Source of the DNA: a virus
Length of the DNA: 27,621 bases
IMG/VR virus record: IMGVR_UViG_3300009093_000110
Coordinates: 1-27,621 of that record
Strand: one strand, 5' to 3'
Positions 1 through 8,578 of the stretch are shown here, piece after piece; within the stretch, counting starts at the first letter, position 1, and the number at the start of each line of letters is the position of its first letter. Made by a program: the position numbers and the translations under genes. Below the pieces are notes generated by a model, which made no database searches, had not been told where the DNA came from, and saw nothing but the letters and a program-made list of their open reading frames with translations.

Positions 1-291
1 CAGCCCGCGCCCCTGATTGGCGGCGTCGGCCGGGGTATAGACCCCGATCGTGCCTTCGGTCACGTCCGACGCGGCAACCAGATCGGTCCCGGTCGCCGTG
101 GTGCCAGCGACAAGGACGTTGGTCGTCCCGGCGTTGAACGCCTCGTCCACATAGACGATGATCTGCTTGATCTTGGCGCCCACCGGAACGGCGCCGATTT
201 CGACGCCGGCCGCGATGTTGGTCGTGTTGAAGGCGATGTCCTTACGCAGATAATGGACCGCCTGAAGTTCGAATTGACGTGCTACTGCCAT
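1..291 (-). CDS. Putative head/virion protein, 3' end outside window
   Basis: The minus-strand frame is open from an ATG at 291 to the window edge and gives 97 residues beginning MAVARQFELQ. The protein has no signal peptide or membrane segment and is rich in Ala, Thr, Val and Gly, as small capsid-associated beta proteins often are. It follows the major capsid gene with only 10 bp between them. A GAGG Shine-Dalgarno (minus strand, about 295-300) precedes the ATG. I do not recognise the family; the position suggests a head decoration or other minor head protein. The C-terminus is missing because the gene runs off the window. Confidence 0.75.
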   Translation of the reverse strand, partial: MAVARQFELQAVHYLRKDIAFNTTNIAAGVEIGAVPVGAKIKQIIVYVDEAFNAGTTNVLVAGTTATGTDLVAASDVTEGTIGVYTPADAANQGRGL

Positions 292-301
292 CTTGGCCTC
301 C

Positions 302-1390
302 TCAAACCAGCGGGGCGTAGGTCGGGAGGATGAACGTCCCGAACCGTGCGTTGTTGAATTGCGAGGCTTTCAGTCCGCAGATGGACCATGCCGAGACGCC
401 AAGCTGGTTCTCATAGTCGAAGCGCTCCTCGACCCATTTGAACTTCTTGTCGTCGCTGGGGGTCTCGCCGCCCGTGCCGAACATGGCTGCCTGAGCACCG
501 CAGAGAACGGCGCGGCGGGCATTGGTGACGGCGGCTCCCGTGGTCGAATTGACGCCGTAAGGCACCTTCTCCGACTGGTGGAGGACGATGCCGTTATACA
601 TGCCGACATAATCGCCGCCGGTGAACAGCGGAAGATCCTGCATGCCGCCCTGGATGGCCGCGCGCTGCAAGTCTGCCCACTGCCCGGTGGAAGTCTGCGA
701 GCGCAGGCTTTGCACCTGGTTGGGGTGGACGAACATCACATAATAATTGCCGCCCTTGATCTTGATCGGGCGGATCGGCATCACACCGGTGGACGCATAG
801 GTTCCCTGACGAAGCCGGGCCGCGATGCGGTCAAGCTGGACCAGCGTCAATTCGTCGCCGGTCGTAAGGGATTCGTCCGTCGTGCGGCTGTTCGGGCGCA
901 GGATGTGGCTCGAGTCCACCGCAACGACCGCGTTGAAGCCGGTATAGGCCGTATCGGTCTGATAGGTGGCGCCGCCGATCTGGTTGAAAAACCACGTATC
1001 GAAGCGGGTGGCGAACCAATCGGCCAAACCATCCTTGGCTTCCGTCCGCATGTTGAAGGCAACACGCTGTTCGGACATGCGGCCCTTCGAGATGACGGCA
1101 TGACGGATCTGGTTGATGGTGAACTGATCGTTGAACGTGACCAGTGCCTCCTCGTTGCCGTGCAGCGTATCGTCGCCGGTCGTACCGCGACCAGTAAGCT
1201 GCGGGCGCAGCCCCATGACGAGTTTGTCGCCGGCCTTGGTCGAGAAATCGGTCTTGTTGACAAGTAGGGCGTTGCTGCTCGTCCCCATGAACGACCAGAC
1301 ATAGGTTTGCTGGATTGCTTCGGCCGCCAGCTCGCGTTCCCAAATCGTCGGGCTTAGCGCGTGGCCGGTTGTATATTCGGTGTATGCCAT
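302..1390 (-). CDS. Major capsid protein, N4-gp56 type (DUF4043-like)
   Basis: This 362-residue protein should form the icosahedral shell. The N-terminus (MAYTEYTTGHALSPTIWERE), the block around residues 25-60 (FMGTSSNALL, then KAGDKLVMGLRP) and the following LTGRGTTGDDTLHGNEE segment resemble the N4-gp56/DUF4043 capsid family, whose members are of similar length. The start at 1390 has a GGGGAG ribosome site 5 bp upstream. It lies downstream of a scaffold-like gene, the usual order. A long open frame on the opposite strand (293-1267) is a GC-codon shadow. The family assignment is by sequence pattern, without a search. Confidence 0.85.
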   Translation of the reverse strand: MAYTEYTTGHALSPTIWERELAAEAIQQTYVWSFMGTSSNALLVNKTDFSTKAGDKLVMGLRPQLTGRGTTGDDTLHGNEEALVTFNDQFTINQIRHAVISKGRMSEQRVAFNMRTEAKDGLADWFATRFDTWFFNQIGGATYQTDTAYTGFNAVVAVDSSHILRPNSRTTDESLTTGDELTLVQLDRIAARLRQGTYASTGVMPIRPIKIKGGNYYVMFVHPNQVQSLRSQTSTGQWADLQRAAIQGGMQDLPLFTGGDYVGMYNGIVLHQSEKVPYGVNSTTGAAVTNARRAVLCGAQAAMFGTGGETPSDDKKFKWVEERFDYENQLGVSAWSICGLKASQFNNARFGTFILPTYAPLV

Positions 1391-1603
1391 GATGGCTCCC
1401 CAAGAATGGATTGAGTTCGGTCGGCCGCTGCGCTTGGCCGGTGCGAACCCCCATTCGCCGGGAGTGTGCGAGGGACACTTGAGGCAGTCCGCGCCTTCCC
1501 CTCATCCGCTTCGGGGCTGCGTGATGGCGAAATCCAGCTAAGTTATGCGCTGAAAATCGCCGTTGGCGATTACACTACTGACATTTTTTGTTCAATGCAA
1601 GAG
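1391..1603 (-). other. Scaffold-capsid intergenic region, no gene
   Basis: This 213-bp gap separates the scaffold-like and capsid genes, an unusually long gap for this arm. It holds a 7-bp inverted repeat at 1555-1571 (AATCGCC, loop GTT, GGCGATT). In the leftward direction this is followed by TTTTC. A weak promoter-like pair for leftward transcription is also present (TTGAAC at 1595-1590, 17-bp spacer, TAATCG at 1572-1567). The region may modulate or boost capsid mRNA relative to its neighbours. I see no coding frame in it that I can support. Confidence 0.45.
1555..1571 (-). terminator. Possible weak terminator or processing hairpin
   Basis: A perfect 7-bp stem with a 3-nt loop lies between the scaffold-like and capsid genes. 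Leftward transcripts would carry the hairpin followed by a short U-rich run (TTTTCA). The U tract is poor, so partial termination or a 5'-end stabilising hairpin for capsid mRNA is as likely as true termination. Confidence 0.3.
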
Positions 1604-2446
1604 TCAGCCGCCCATAGCCCGCTTGATCGCAGCGCGGCCTTCAGGCGTCTGACGAAATGTGTTGTAATCTTCCTCGGACATCGCCGCGAGCTGCTGAGCC
1701 GTAACCGCTCCAGGAGCGGCGCCGGCACCATTACCGAATGAGCGGCCGCCAGGAGTTCCCGTCTGCCGGTTCTGCGTTTGCGGCATCGGAACGACGTTCG
1801 AGCCGTTGTAGCCGCGCGCCTGCGCCATCCGATAGATCGATTCTGCCGGGGAGCGATTGTTCAGCGCGCTTTCCCGAAGAAGCTGCTGCGCTTCGGCCAC
1901 CAAAATCTGCTCGGCCTGAGCGCCCTCGATCCCGAACGCCTGCAGTTCGTTGATGCGCGACTGGATGTAATGCTGCACGGCATTGGGGAAGTCGGGCTGC
2001 TGTTGGCGAAAGCGCTGCTCGTCCATGTCGGCAAATTGCCGAACCTGGGCTTCAAATACCTCGGCCTGGCGCTGTTCGTCAGCCGTCTGGAGGCGCTTGT
2101 CGATCGCCTCGACCTTTTCGACCAGCGGCTTGAGCGGATCGGGCGCTTCCTGCTCATTGGGATCTTTGCCGCCCGCGATGGCCGACATATCATCCAAGCG
2201 CTTCTGGAGCGCCAAATGCGCCGCCTTCGCCTCTTCGGCTGCCTTGCGGGCTTCATCGCGCTCCTGAGCATAGCGGCGGATTGCAACGTCCTGATCAGGC
2301 TTGCCGCGCGGACCTTCGCCTTCGGGATGATCCTGCTTCGACGCAAATCGTCCGCGCTCGTCGCGCTCGCGCTGATCCTTCTGCTCCTGCGATTCAGCAG
2401 GCGCATCGACCTGCACTTGATCCATCGGAAGAATTTCGTCGCTCAT
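1604..2446 (-). CDS. Capsid scaffolding-like protein
   Basis: This 280-residue protein is very charged and predicted to be largely helical. An acidic N-terminus (MSDEILPMDQ) is followed by a Lys/Arg/Glu-rich part, heptad-like coiled coil from about residue 50 to 130 (AEEAKAAHLALQKRL, VEKVEAIDKRLQ), and a Gly/Pro/Gln-rich tail near the C-terminus. Such a composition directly upstream of a capsid gene is typical of phage internal scaffolds. I chose the ATG at 2446 because GGAG lies 9 bp upstream; an earlier in-frame ATG at 2476 would overlap the spike gene and lacks a good site. The function is inferred from composition and position. Confidence 0.75.
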   Translation of the reverse strand: MSDEILPMDQVQVDAPAESQEQKDQRERDERGRFASKQDHPEGEGPRGKPDQDVAIRRYAQERDEARKAAEEAKAAHLALQKRLDDMSAIAGGKDPNEQEAPDPLKPLVEKVEAIDKRLQTADEQRQAEVFEAQVRQFADMDEQRFRQQQPDFPNAVQHYIQSRINELQAFGIEGAQAEQILVAEAQQLLRESALNNRSPAESIYRMAQARGYNGSNVVPMPQTQNRQTGTPGGRSFGNGAGAAPGAVTAQQLAAMSEEDYNTFRQTPEGRAAIKRAMGG

Positions 2447-2462
2447 AATAGTATGCTCCAAT

Positions 2463-4976
2463 TTACGATCCCACAATCTGCTTGATGCGCGCCCGATTGA
2501 GGCTTGTCGGCACGCTGTACGAACCGGGTGATACCGTGACGCTCTGCGACGAATTGTTATCGAACGTGAATGTGAGTGTTCCGATGCCGATGGGAACAGT
2601 GACCGTCATTGCATCGGCAGCTCTGGTCGCCGCAGAACCGGCGGTAGCAATGAACGTAGACGGCGCCGCACCGGCCTCTAGCTGCGGAAACCCGATGCGA
2701 ATCGTGTAGTCTACCGCATTGCCGCTGCCATGGTTTCCTTGGAGGAAGAACGACCCGCTTCCGCTCAGCGTCCCAGCTGTCGTTCCTGTCACCTGCACGC
2801 GGCCATTTCTGAGGCCCGTCACCGAGTTTATACTGGCCAAGATGCCGGTCGCCGAGATGTCGGTGCTGCCCGATGGCGACAGATTATAGCGAAAGATTAG
2901 TGAGGACGCCGTGATGTTCGTGAGAGCGCCCGACACAATCCGCGCGTAGAACGACCCGGCATACGCAGTTGACGTGACGAGGCTGCTGACATTGCCGAAA
3001 TTGATTGTGTGGAATGTCGCGCCGGTCGTCCCCTGGATGCGAAGGTCAACATAGGAGATGCCATCCTCGGTCCCGGTGCCGACGATTGTGTACGTCAGAC
3101 CAGTTCCAGACCCAGACCATCCCGTAGGCAAGGAACCGCCAGAACCAACTGCTCCAGCAACAGCCGTTGACGCATCGGTTCTCAATACGAGATTTGTCCG
3201 TGATGGTTCAATGATGACGCCATTGAAGCCAAGCGTCGCCGGGTTATAGTCGAAGCGCGCAACATCGGTGGCCGCGCTCGCCATCGTGCCCGCACTGTTG
3301 ACGTAGGTGCCGGCCGACGAACGTGTAAGCGCGACGCCGGAAGGAATAGAGCCGGAGCCGAAATAATAGCCCCAAGGGATCGTATCGGTTGCCGGAGCGC
3401 CGTTTACCTCGTGCCAACTTGATCCATCCGAATATTGAAGGGTGAGAGTATCCGAGTTCCAGATTGCCTTGTTTGCAAAAGCTGACGCGGCGGGACGGGT
3501 CGCAACGGTGTAGGTCGGGATGCTGCCGCCAACCTGCTGCCAGCCGGTGTTTCCGGTGCCGCTGGCCTTGTAGTAGGGAGCGGCATTGGGAACGAGTGCG
3601 AGAGTGCCGGGCGAGGCCGTGACCGAGCCCTCGGGCGCTCCGCTGGCAAAATAGAGCATGGAGCCGTTGCGCGTCGTCGAGACGGCATCGCTATAATTAT
3701 TGATGCGCCCCGACGTGTCGATGTACGCCGCCGTCACATTGCCATGCGTTATGTTGTTGTGGGTCTCGTTCCCATTAGGGCCGACCGCCGTGGGGTAGGT
3801 CTCGATGAAGGTCCAGGCGATATTACCATCGCTCACCGTGCCTGACGTATGCATCGGAGGCGTCGCGCCCGCTGTATAGCCAGACGTGCCGGTCAGGGAG
3901 TTCGCTGCATAGGTATTGAGCCCGTAATAGCAGAATTTATTATGAGCGTAGAACGTTCCGCCAGAAGTCCAGACGTTATAATCGTTGCGGACCCTGATCC
4001 CATATCGCTGCGTCGGCGTAGCCTGATCGTCGAAGAAGGTATTGCCGATGACGACATTGTTCCCGGCATTGCCGCCATATCCGCAGGCGACATAAATGCC
4101 GCCGAGATTGGCGTTACCGGACTGACAGTTGTTGGAGCAGCTATTGCCGACGATCGAGTTATCCCGGCCGTTGACGCATATCCCGCTATTGTAGTTGTTT
4201 ATACAGACGTTGGATTGAACGATGTTCTTCTCACCGACGATGGATATGCCATTGTCGCCGCTGCCCTCAGCATGATTGCCGATGACACGGTTGTCGAAGC
4301 ACCCCCAATCGACGCAAACCAGCTCAAGTCCGTTTGAGGTCGTCTTGTTGAAGCTGAAGCTGTTTCCGTATGCCCCGTCCCCGACATGGATGCCGAAGCC
4401 CACGCATGACTGAAAACGATTGCGCTCAATGCTATTATAGCACGTGGTCGCGTCATTGACTTCAACGCCGTGAGCGGAAATCGTTAAAAAGTCGCATCGC
4501 TCGATGGCACAGCGCGTGCTGCCATTTTCGAGGCGAAACCCCTTCTTGGAACCTGACAGCTTAACCCTTGTAATCGAGCAGTCGCTACAGGCGTTCAGGT
4601 TGATGACGAGATCGCTTGGGAGGCCAACCTTGGAGCCGTCGATATTCAGATTGTCGATACTGACATTGAAGACGGACGCCAGCGTAAATAGCCTGGTCAC
4701 GGTGCCGTTCAGCTTCAGGTTCGGTTTCTGTCCGCCCGTGCCGTAAATGCTCGTATTGCTCGATATGGAAAAACTGGTCGAGAGGTTGTAAACCGTTCCC
4801 CCATTGTAGGGGATCTCGACAGGCCAGCCGGTTGCCAGTGCCCTTGTTAGAGCGGCGGACCAGTCGGCATCCCCCGTCTGGAAATAGTCGAGAAGAACAG
4901 CTCTGTTTTTCAGCGCTCCCGAGCTGTCTATAACATAGACCTCTCTACCTGACGTGTCCCTCTGTATCCCGCTCAT
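2463..4976 (-). CDS. Beta-helix spike / receptor-binding virion protein
   Basis: This 837-residue protein probably binds, and may depolymerise, host surface polysaccharide. The first ~20 residues (MSGIQRDTSGREVYVIDSSG) match the N-terminus of the next upstream gene product and look like a virion-anchoring tag. About residues 60-330 contain repeated N/G/I-rich rungs (NDATTCYNSIERNRF, GDNGISIVGEKNIV, NYNSGICVNGRDNSIVGN), the pattern of a right-handed parallel beta-helix. A linker follows, then a C-terminal beta domain (about 560-800, RFDYNPATLGFNGVIIEPSR) like phage head-spike fibre domains. The ATG at 4976 is preferred over the one at 5030 because of the shared N-terminus and an AGGGA site. 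No catalytic residues can be assigned. Confidence 0.8.
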   Translation of the reverse strand: MSGIQRDTSGREVYVIDSSGALKNRAVLLDYFQTGDADWSAALTRALATGWPVEIPYNGGTVYNLSTSFSISSNTSIYGTGGQKPNLKLNGTVTRLFTLASVFNVSIDNLNIDGSKVGLPSDLVINLNACSDCSITRVKLSGSKKGFRLENGSTRCAIERCDFLTISAHGVEVNDATTCYNSIERNRFQSCVGFGIHVGDGAYGNSFSFNKTTSNGLELVCVDWGCFDNRVIGNHAEGSGDNGISIVGEKNIVQSNVCINNYNSGICVNGRDNSIVGNSCSNNCQSGNANLGGIYVACGYGGNAGNNVVIGNTFFDDQATPTQRYGIRVRNDYNVWTSGGTFYAHNKFCYYGLNTYAANSLTGTSGYTAGATPPMHTSGTVSDGNIAWTFIETYPTAVGPNGNETHNNITHGNVTAAYIDTSGRINNYSDAVSTTRNGSMLYFASGAPEGSVTASPGTLALVPNAAPYYKASGTGNTGWQQVGGSIPTYTVATRPAASAFANKAIWNSDTLTLQYSDGSSWHEVNGAPATDTIPWGYYFGSGSIPSGVALTRSSAGTYVNSAGTMASAATDVARFDYNPATLGFNGVIIEPSRTNLVLRTDASTAVAGAVGSGGSLPTGWSGSGTGLTYTIVGTGTEDGISYVDLRIQGTTGATFHTINFGNVSSLVTSTAYAGSFYARIVSGALTNITASSLIFRYNLSPSGSTDISATGILASINSVTGLRNGRVQVTGTTAGTLSGSGSFFLQGNHGSGNAVDYTIRIGFPQLEAGAAPSTFIATAGSAATRAADAMTVTVPIGIGTLTFTFDNNSSQSVTVSPGSYSVPTSLNRARIKQIVGS

Positions 4977-4989
4977 GCGACCATCATCC

Positions 4990-5892
4990 CTAAGCCGCAG
5001 TGAAACCTTGAGCGTTGACGTAGACAGCACCAGCGCCGGAGGCGGTCAGTGTCACAACCTCCATCAAGGTATTTGCCGTTCCCTTGAGCGGCACGGGGAA
5101 CTGGATGCTCATTCCACCAGTGATGCCGCCAGTGCCGATCTTGGTCCGCCAGATTACCGTTCCCGCCGCGCCGTCGCGGATCGCAAGTTCCGTCGCGTTG
5201 GTTAGTGCCTCGCTCATGATTTGAAGGCTGGTGATGTAGTTGCGAGTACTCGCGCCAGCCGCCGCAAACATCGTCACCGCCGTGGTCGTATTAGAGATGC
5301 CACCGGAAGCAGCGGCATACTGGATGCGTGACCCAGTCATAGCATGGGGCTGCACCACCGTACCGCTTACATCACCACGTGCACGGTCCCAGGACGTGCC
5401 ATTGAAGAGATAATTGCCCACACTCAACATCGTGCCGGCTGATCCACTGGACGCGATCGGCGCGGTCAGCGTAGCATTGCCCTGACCGTCTGCACCCGTA
5501 ACGCCGCTCGTCGTAGTAGTAATCAACTCTCCTTTGGCGTTGACTGCGATCTCAGCGCGCTGGCCGTCGGCATAGGTTGGTAGTGTGGCGTTATATTTCA
5601 CGCCCACCTTTACCGGGTTTCCGCTATCGGAGACTCCAGACGCGACGTTGCCGACAACACTTAACGGAGACGTTAGCTTGGTATCAATCGAGGCAAGACT
5701 AGTATTTCCAGTGGTCTGTGCCGCTGAAGTTGCTGCTCCGGTTGGAAGCGCTGACGAGTTAACCTGCACGCCATTGGTCGTGCCCGGCGTGGTCTGGTCG
5801 ATCGTGACGCTGCCACCAGTGCCGCCGCCGCTTCCACTGGTATCGAGATTATAGACCTCGCGGCCTCCGGTATCGGTTTTGATCCCACTCAT
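4990..5892 (-). CDS. Virion structural protein with shared MSGI N-terminus
   Basis: This 300-residue protein starts MSGIKTDTGGREVYNLDTSG, nearly the same tag as the spike, then has a Gly/Ser linker. A Thr/Ala/Val-rich beta region follows, with a C-terminal half (LSVGNYLFNGTSWDRARGD, later TAVTMFAAAGASTRNYITSLQI) often seen in uncharacterised phage structural proteins next to portal and tail-fibre genes. Its ATG overlaps the portal stop in an ATGA, so translation is coupled. A fibre, spike base or neck-attached protein is plausible. The exact role is unknown. Confidence 0.7.
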   Translation of the reverse strand: MSGIKTDTGGREVYNLDTSGSGGGTGGSVTIDQTTPGTTNGVQVNSSALPTGAATSAAQTTGNTSLASIDTKLTSPLSVVGNVASGVSDSGNPVKVGVKYNATLPTYADGQRAEIAVNAKGELITTTTSGVTGADGQGNATLTAPIASSGSAGTMLSVGNYLFNGTSWDRARGDVSGTVVQPHAMTGSRIQYAAASGGISNTTTAVTMFAAAGASTRNYITSLQIMSEALTNATELAIRDGAAGTVIWRTKIGTGGITGGMSIQFPVPLKGTANTLMEVVTLTASGAGAVYVNAQGFTAA

Positions 5893-7955
5893 TGCGGACC
5901 CCTTGCTGCCTGGAGAATGGCGGAGACCGCCTGGTTGAGTTGATCGACATTGCGAGAGAGCGCCGCAATCACGTCGGCGTGCGGCAGAACCTTGCCGTCG
6001 ATGGGGACGCCGCCGGTTTGCAGCAGGATGTCGGCTTGAGCCTTCTGGCGATCAGTCTCGGCGCGCATCTGGTCAACCTGGACCTTCTGCGCTTCAATCG
6101 ACTTGTCGGCCTTCAGTTTCTGGTTTTCGAGCTGGACAGTCTGCAACTGCTGTGCTCCCTGTTGAAGCTGCTGCTGCATCTGCTGCTTCTCGGGATCCAT
6201 GCCACCCACTGCCTTGGCCAAGTCGTCCGCAATCGTGGATGGCAGCCCGATATTCTCGATCACCACAGCCTGAGCCTGTGGCGGAAGCTGAACGCCGTTC
6301 TGTGAGAGGATAGCGAGCTTGCCCAGCACCTCCTGCTGCTGGTTCGGAGACGACGGCGCTTCATCCACGATGATGTCGAACTTCATGCTTTCATCGTTGA
6401 GCGCGCGCATCACGGTGTTCAACGCCACGAACATCTCGCGCTTCTTGCCCTCTTCGGCTTGGGCGATCTGCTGTTGAGCCTGCTGCATCTGCTGCTGCCA
6501 CTGAGCGAGAGCCTGCGGGTCCTGGGTCATCGGTTGCGGCGGCAGCATCAATTGCGCCTGCTGTGGATCGAACGGATCGACGGTCACGCGCACCAATGTT
6601 TCAGGGGGCAGCGTCTTCATCAGCGCGAGCAAAGTCCTGCCCTGCTCCTCATGATAGAAGCGCTTGCTATCGAACAGGCTCGCCTGCGTGCTGACAGCGG
6701 ACTGGCGGCGCTGCATTTCAAGGCTCGCGGGTTGATCGCGATCGGCCGAACCCAGCAGCTCGACATTGATGCCGGAGACGCGCGAAATATTCTGCATCGT
6801 GAATTCGATCAGCATCACCGCGCCTTGAGGCAATGGCGGCGACGTGCGCGGCTGAATGCGACCAGCGGCAAGCGCTCCTTCCGTTACCTCGACATTCTTC
6901 TGCGGGTTGCTCCAATCCTCTTCGGCTTTGCGCTGGTCCGCGAAGGCGCCCCGCTCGTACAGCAAGCCGCCCTTCGCGTTGCTGGCGAGGATATGCACGA
7001 CGGTCGCAAGGAACTTGTTGAGGATCTTCTGAGGGTCTTTCAGCGCCCGAACGATGCCGTACCAGGTCTTTTTCTTCTCATCGCGCTTGGTGGTGATGAA
7101 GTTATAGGCCCATACCTCAAGCGGGTTGACCTCAAGAACCGATGTCTGGCCCAAAAATGCCTGCTTGTAGACCTTCTTGCCGCCTTCGAAGTCGTACCAT
7201 TCGACCTCGACCATGCAGACGCGCTTGGGGCGCCCGCTCTCTGGAATGCCTTCGCCTTCGCGCTGGTGCTGCGGATAATCCAGTTCTTCCTTGTTGTCGG
7301 ACGTGTCGTTGATCCCAAGCGCAGCCCATTTCGCGTTGAGCTCAATTGCAAGAACGTCGGGGAACATTTCCTGCGCTTCGTCGAGATCCATCCAGACCGC
7401 GCGGCCACCATAGCGGCGATCGGCCAAGTTGCGCTTCGTGGCGTTCTTGTCCCAGAATGCGGTGCGTGGATCGCGGCGATCGATCGAGATGCTGTCTTCG
7501 CCATTCTTGCGCGTCTCGGTGACGCCGATGCCAGTAATTGCCGCATCGGTGAATGCGTCCGACTCCTCGCGCTCGGACTTCGCCTGATCGCGCACCCACA
7601 TCGCGGCCGATGACAGCAGCTCGTCCACCTTCACATCGCCTGCGGTGCGAGGGAGATATTTCACGTCCTGACGATTGTTGACCTCAAGCCCGGCAACGGC
7701 ATCGATGTTGATCTGAACCAGATTGAACACCGGCGCGGGACGGCCATCGCTTTCGAAGACGGCCAGTTCATCCTTCGACCATTGATAGCCGTTGTAGAAG
7801 TCATAAGCTTCGTCGGCTTCCTTGCGCCATTCGGCAAGGTGGTCGATCGCGCTCTTCGTCCAGCCTTTCAGCCGGCGGAAGAGATCTCCATCGGGATCAA
7901 CGCCAATCGCTTCGACCGTGTCTTTCGTGGCATCATCGGGCTGGATATCGTTCAT
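5889..7955 (-). CDS. Portal protein, P22-like
   Basis: This 688-residue protein is the dodecameric DNA gate at the capsid vertex. The N-terminal part (LFRRLKGWTKSAIDH, EADEAYDFYNGYQW, FNLVQINIDAVAGLE) and the following segment (DPRTAFWDKNATKRNLADRRY) are typical of P22-like portals, as is the length. The last ~200 residues are Gln-rich coiled coil (QQMQQAQQQIAQAEE, QQQLQQGAQQLQTVQ), comparable to the helical barrel of these portals. The start at 7955 has GGGAAGAGG directly upstream. That site lies beside or within an inverted repeat, TTCCCT and AGGGAA (7961-7979). Confidence 0.88.
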   Translation of the reverse strand: MNDIQPDDATKDTVEAIGVDPDGDLFRRLKGWTKSAIDHLAEWRKEADEAYDFYNGYQWSKDELAVFESDGRPAPVFNLVQINIDAVAGLEVNNRQDVKYLPRTAGDVKVDELLSSAAMWVRDQAKSEREESDAFTDAAITGIGVTETRKNGEDSISIDRRDPRTAFWDKNATKRNLADRRYGGRAVWMDLDEAQEMFPDVLAIELNAKWAALGINDTSDNKEELDYPQHQREGEGIPESGRPKRVCMVEVEWYDFEGGKKVYKQAFLGQTSVLEVNPLEVWAYNFITTKRDEKKKTWYGIVRALKDPQKILNKFLATVVHILASNAKGGLLYERGAFADQRKAEEDWSNPQKNVEVTEGALAAGRIQPRTSPPLPQGAVMLIEFTMQNISRVSGINVELLGSADRDQPASLEMQRRQSAVSTQASLFDSKRFYHEEQGRTLLALMKTLPPETLVRVTVDPFDPQQAQLMLPPQPMTQDPQALAQWQQQMQQAQQQIAQAEEGKKREMFVALNTVMRALNDESMKFDIIVDEAPSSPNQQQEVLGKLAILSQNGVQLPPQAQAVVIENIGLPSTIADDLAKAVGGMDPEKQQMQQQLQQGAQQLQTVQLENQKLKADKSIEAQKVQVDQMRAETDRQKAQADILLQTGGVPIDGKVLPHADVIAALSRNVDQLNQAVSAILQAARGPQ

Positions 7956-7960
7956 GCCTC

Positions 7961-7979
7961 TTCCCTTTTTTGCAGGGAA
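7961..7979 (-). promoter_or_regulatory. Hairpin overlapping portal ribosome site
   Basis: TTCCCT (7961-7966) and AGGGAA (7974-7979) are perfect inverted repeats with a 7-nt loop. In the leftward mRNA the arm nearer the start codon reads GGGAA and is part of the purine-rich portal ribosome site, so pairing could hide it. The stem is short, and regulation is only a possibility. Confidence 0.35.
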
Positions 7980-7993
7980 CGGCTAGAATCTGC

Positions 7994-8027
7994 GGGTCGG
8001 AACGGTGCTGGAAACACCGCCCGACCC
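7994..8027. repeat. Nested inverted repeat between portal and HNH genes
   Basis: GGGTCGG (7994-8000) pairs with CCGACCC (8021-8027). Inside it, CGGTG (8003-8007) pairs with CACCG (8015-8019) around a 7-nt loop. Together this gives a 12-bp stem with a small internal bulge. It sits in the 98-bp divergent gap between the portal and the homing endonuclease. Neither side carries a U run, so it is not a classic terminator. It may be an RNA structure or an edge of the inserted endonuclease cassette. Confidence 0.55.
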
Positions 8028-8053
8028 TGACCAACACGTGAAGGAACCACGCT

Positions 8054-8578
8054 ATGGCTGAAATCGATTATAGCGATGATATTGCCGTCGTCATCCCATT
8101 CGCTCCAAGTTATTCTATCACACCCAGCGGGGTCATAACGCGGATCAAGGGAAGCCGCACTTACCCGGCTGGCTATGTGCTGAAACCTAGTAGATTTACG
8201 CGCACGCCCTACAAGAGGGTTGTAATTGTGACGGTCGATGGCCCGCAGACTTGGCAGTTGCATCGCCTGCTGGCTTATGTTTTCCATGGGCCGCCTCCCG
8301 CCGGCAAAGAACTTGCTTGCCACATCGATGGAGATGCGGAGCATAATCACGCGCGCAACATACGTTGGGGAAGCCCATCGGATAATATGCTCGACAAGGT
8401 CGCCCATGGTAATTCTGGTAAAGGCGCGGCAAATCCACGAGCCATCCTGTCCGCTGAGACTGTGGTCATGATTCGGAAGCTGCCTTATCGCAGAGGGATG
8501 ATGACGCGGCTTGCGGTTAAATATGGCGTCACAAAATCCACCATAAGTAAGCTCTATCGCGGAGACACTTGGAGTTAA
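8054..8578 (+). CDS. Free-standing HNH homing endonuclease
   Basis: This 174-residue protein has three parts. The N-terminus (residues 18-45, YSITPSGVITRIKG) resembles NUMOD4-type DNA-binding modules. An HNH_3 core follows, with LHRLLAYVFHG at 69-79, His90 in CHIDG, Asn98 and Asn102 before IRWG. The C-terminal helix-turn-helix (LAVKYGVTKSTISKLYRG, about 153-170) probably contacts the target. It is the only plus-strand gene in the left arm, placed between the terminase and portal genes; its stop overlaps the terminase stop by 3 bp. AAGGAA lies 7 bp before the ATG. Its likely role is self-spread by cutting phages that lack the insertion. Confidence 0.85.
   Translation: MAEIDYSDDIAVVIPFAPSYSITPSGVITRIKGSRTYPAGYVLKPSRFTRTPYKRVVIVTVDGPQTWQLHRLLAYVFHGPPPAGKELACHIDGDAEHNHARNIRWGSPSDNMLDKVAHGNSGKGAANPRAILSAETVVMIRKLPYRRGMMTRLAVKYGVTKSTISKLYRGDTWS

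Noticed and set aside
293-1267. Long plus-strand open frame (324 codons) opposite the capsid gene
   Set aside because: It mirrors the capsid gene on the other strand; GC-rich codons give stop-free antisense frames. No ribosome site or recognised protein.
1778-2485. Plus-strand frame of 235 codons opposite the scaffold-like gene
   Set aside because: Antisense shadow of the highly charged scaffold frame; Leu-rich composition is explained by complementing Glu/Gln/Lys codons.
6459-7613. Plus-strand frame of 384 codons opposite the portal gene
   Set aside because: Antisense shadow; the portal frame on the other strand has clear family motifs.
7956-8578. Group I intron carrying the HNH gene
   Set aside because: The flanking portal and terminase genes are both complete and the HNH gene is on the opposite strand; no split coding sequence is seen.
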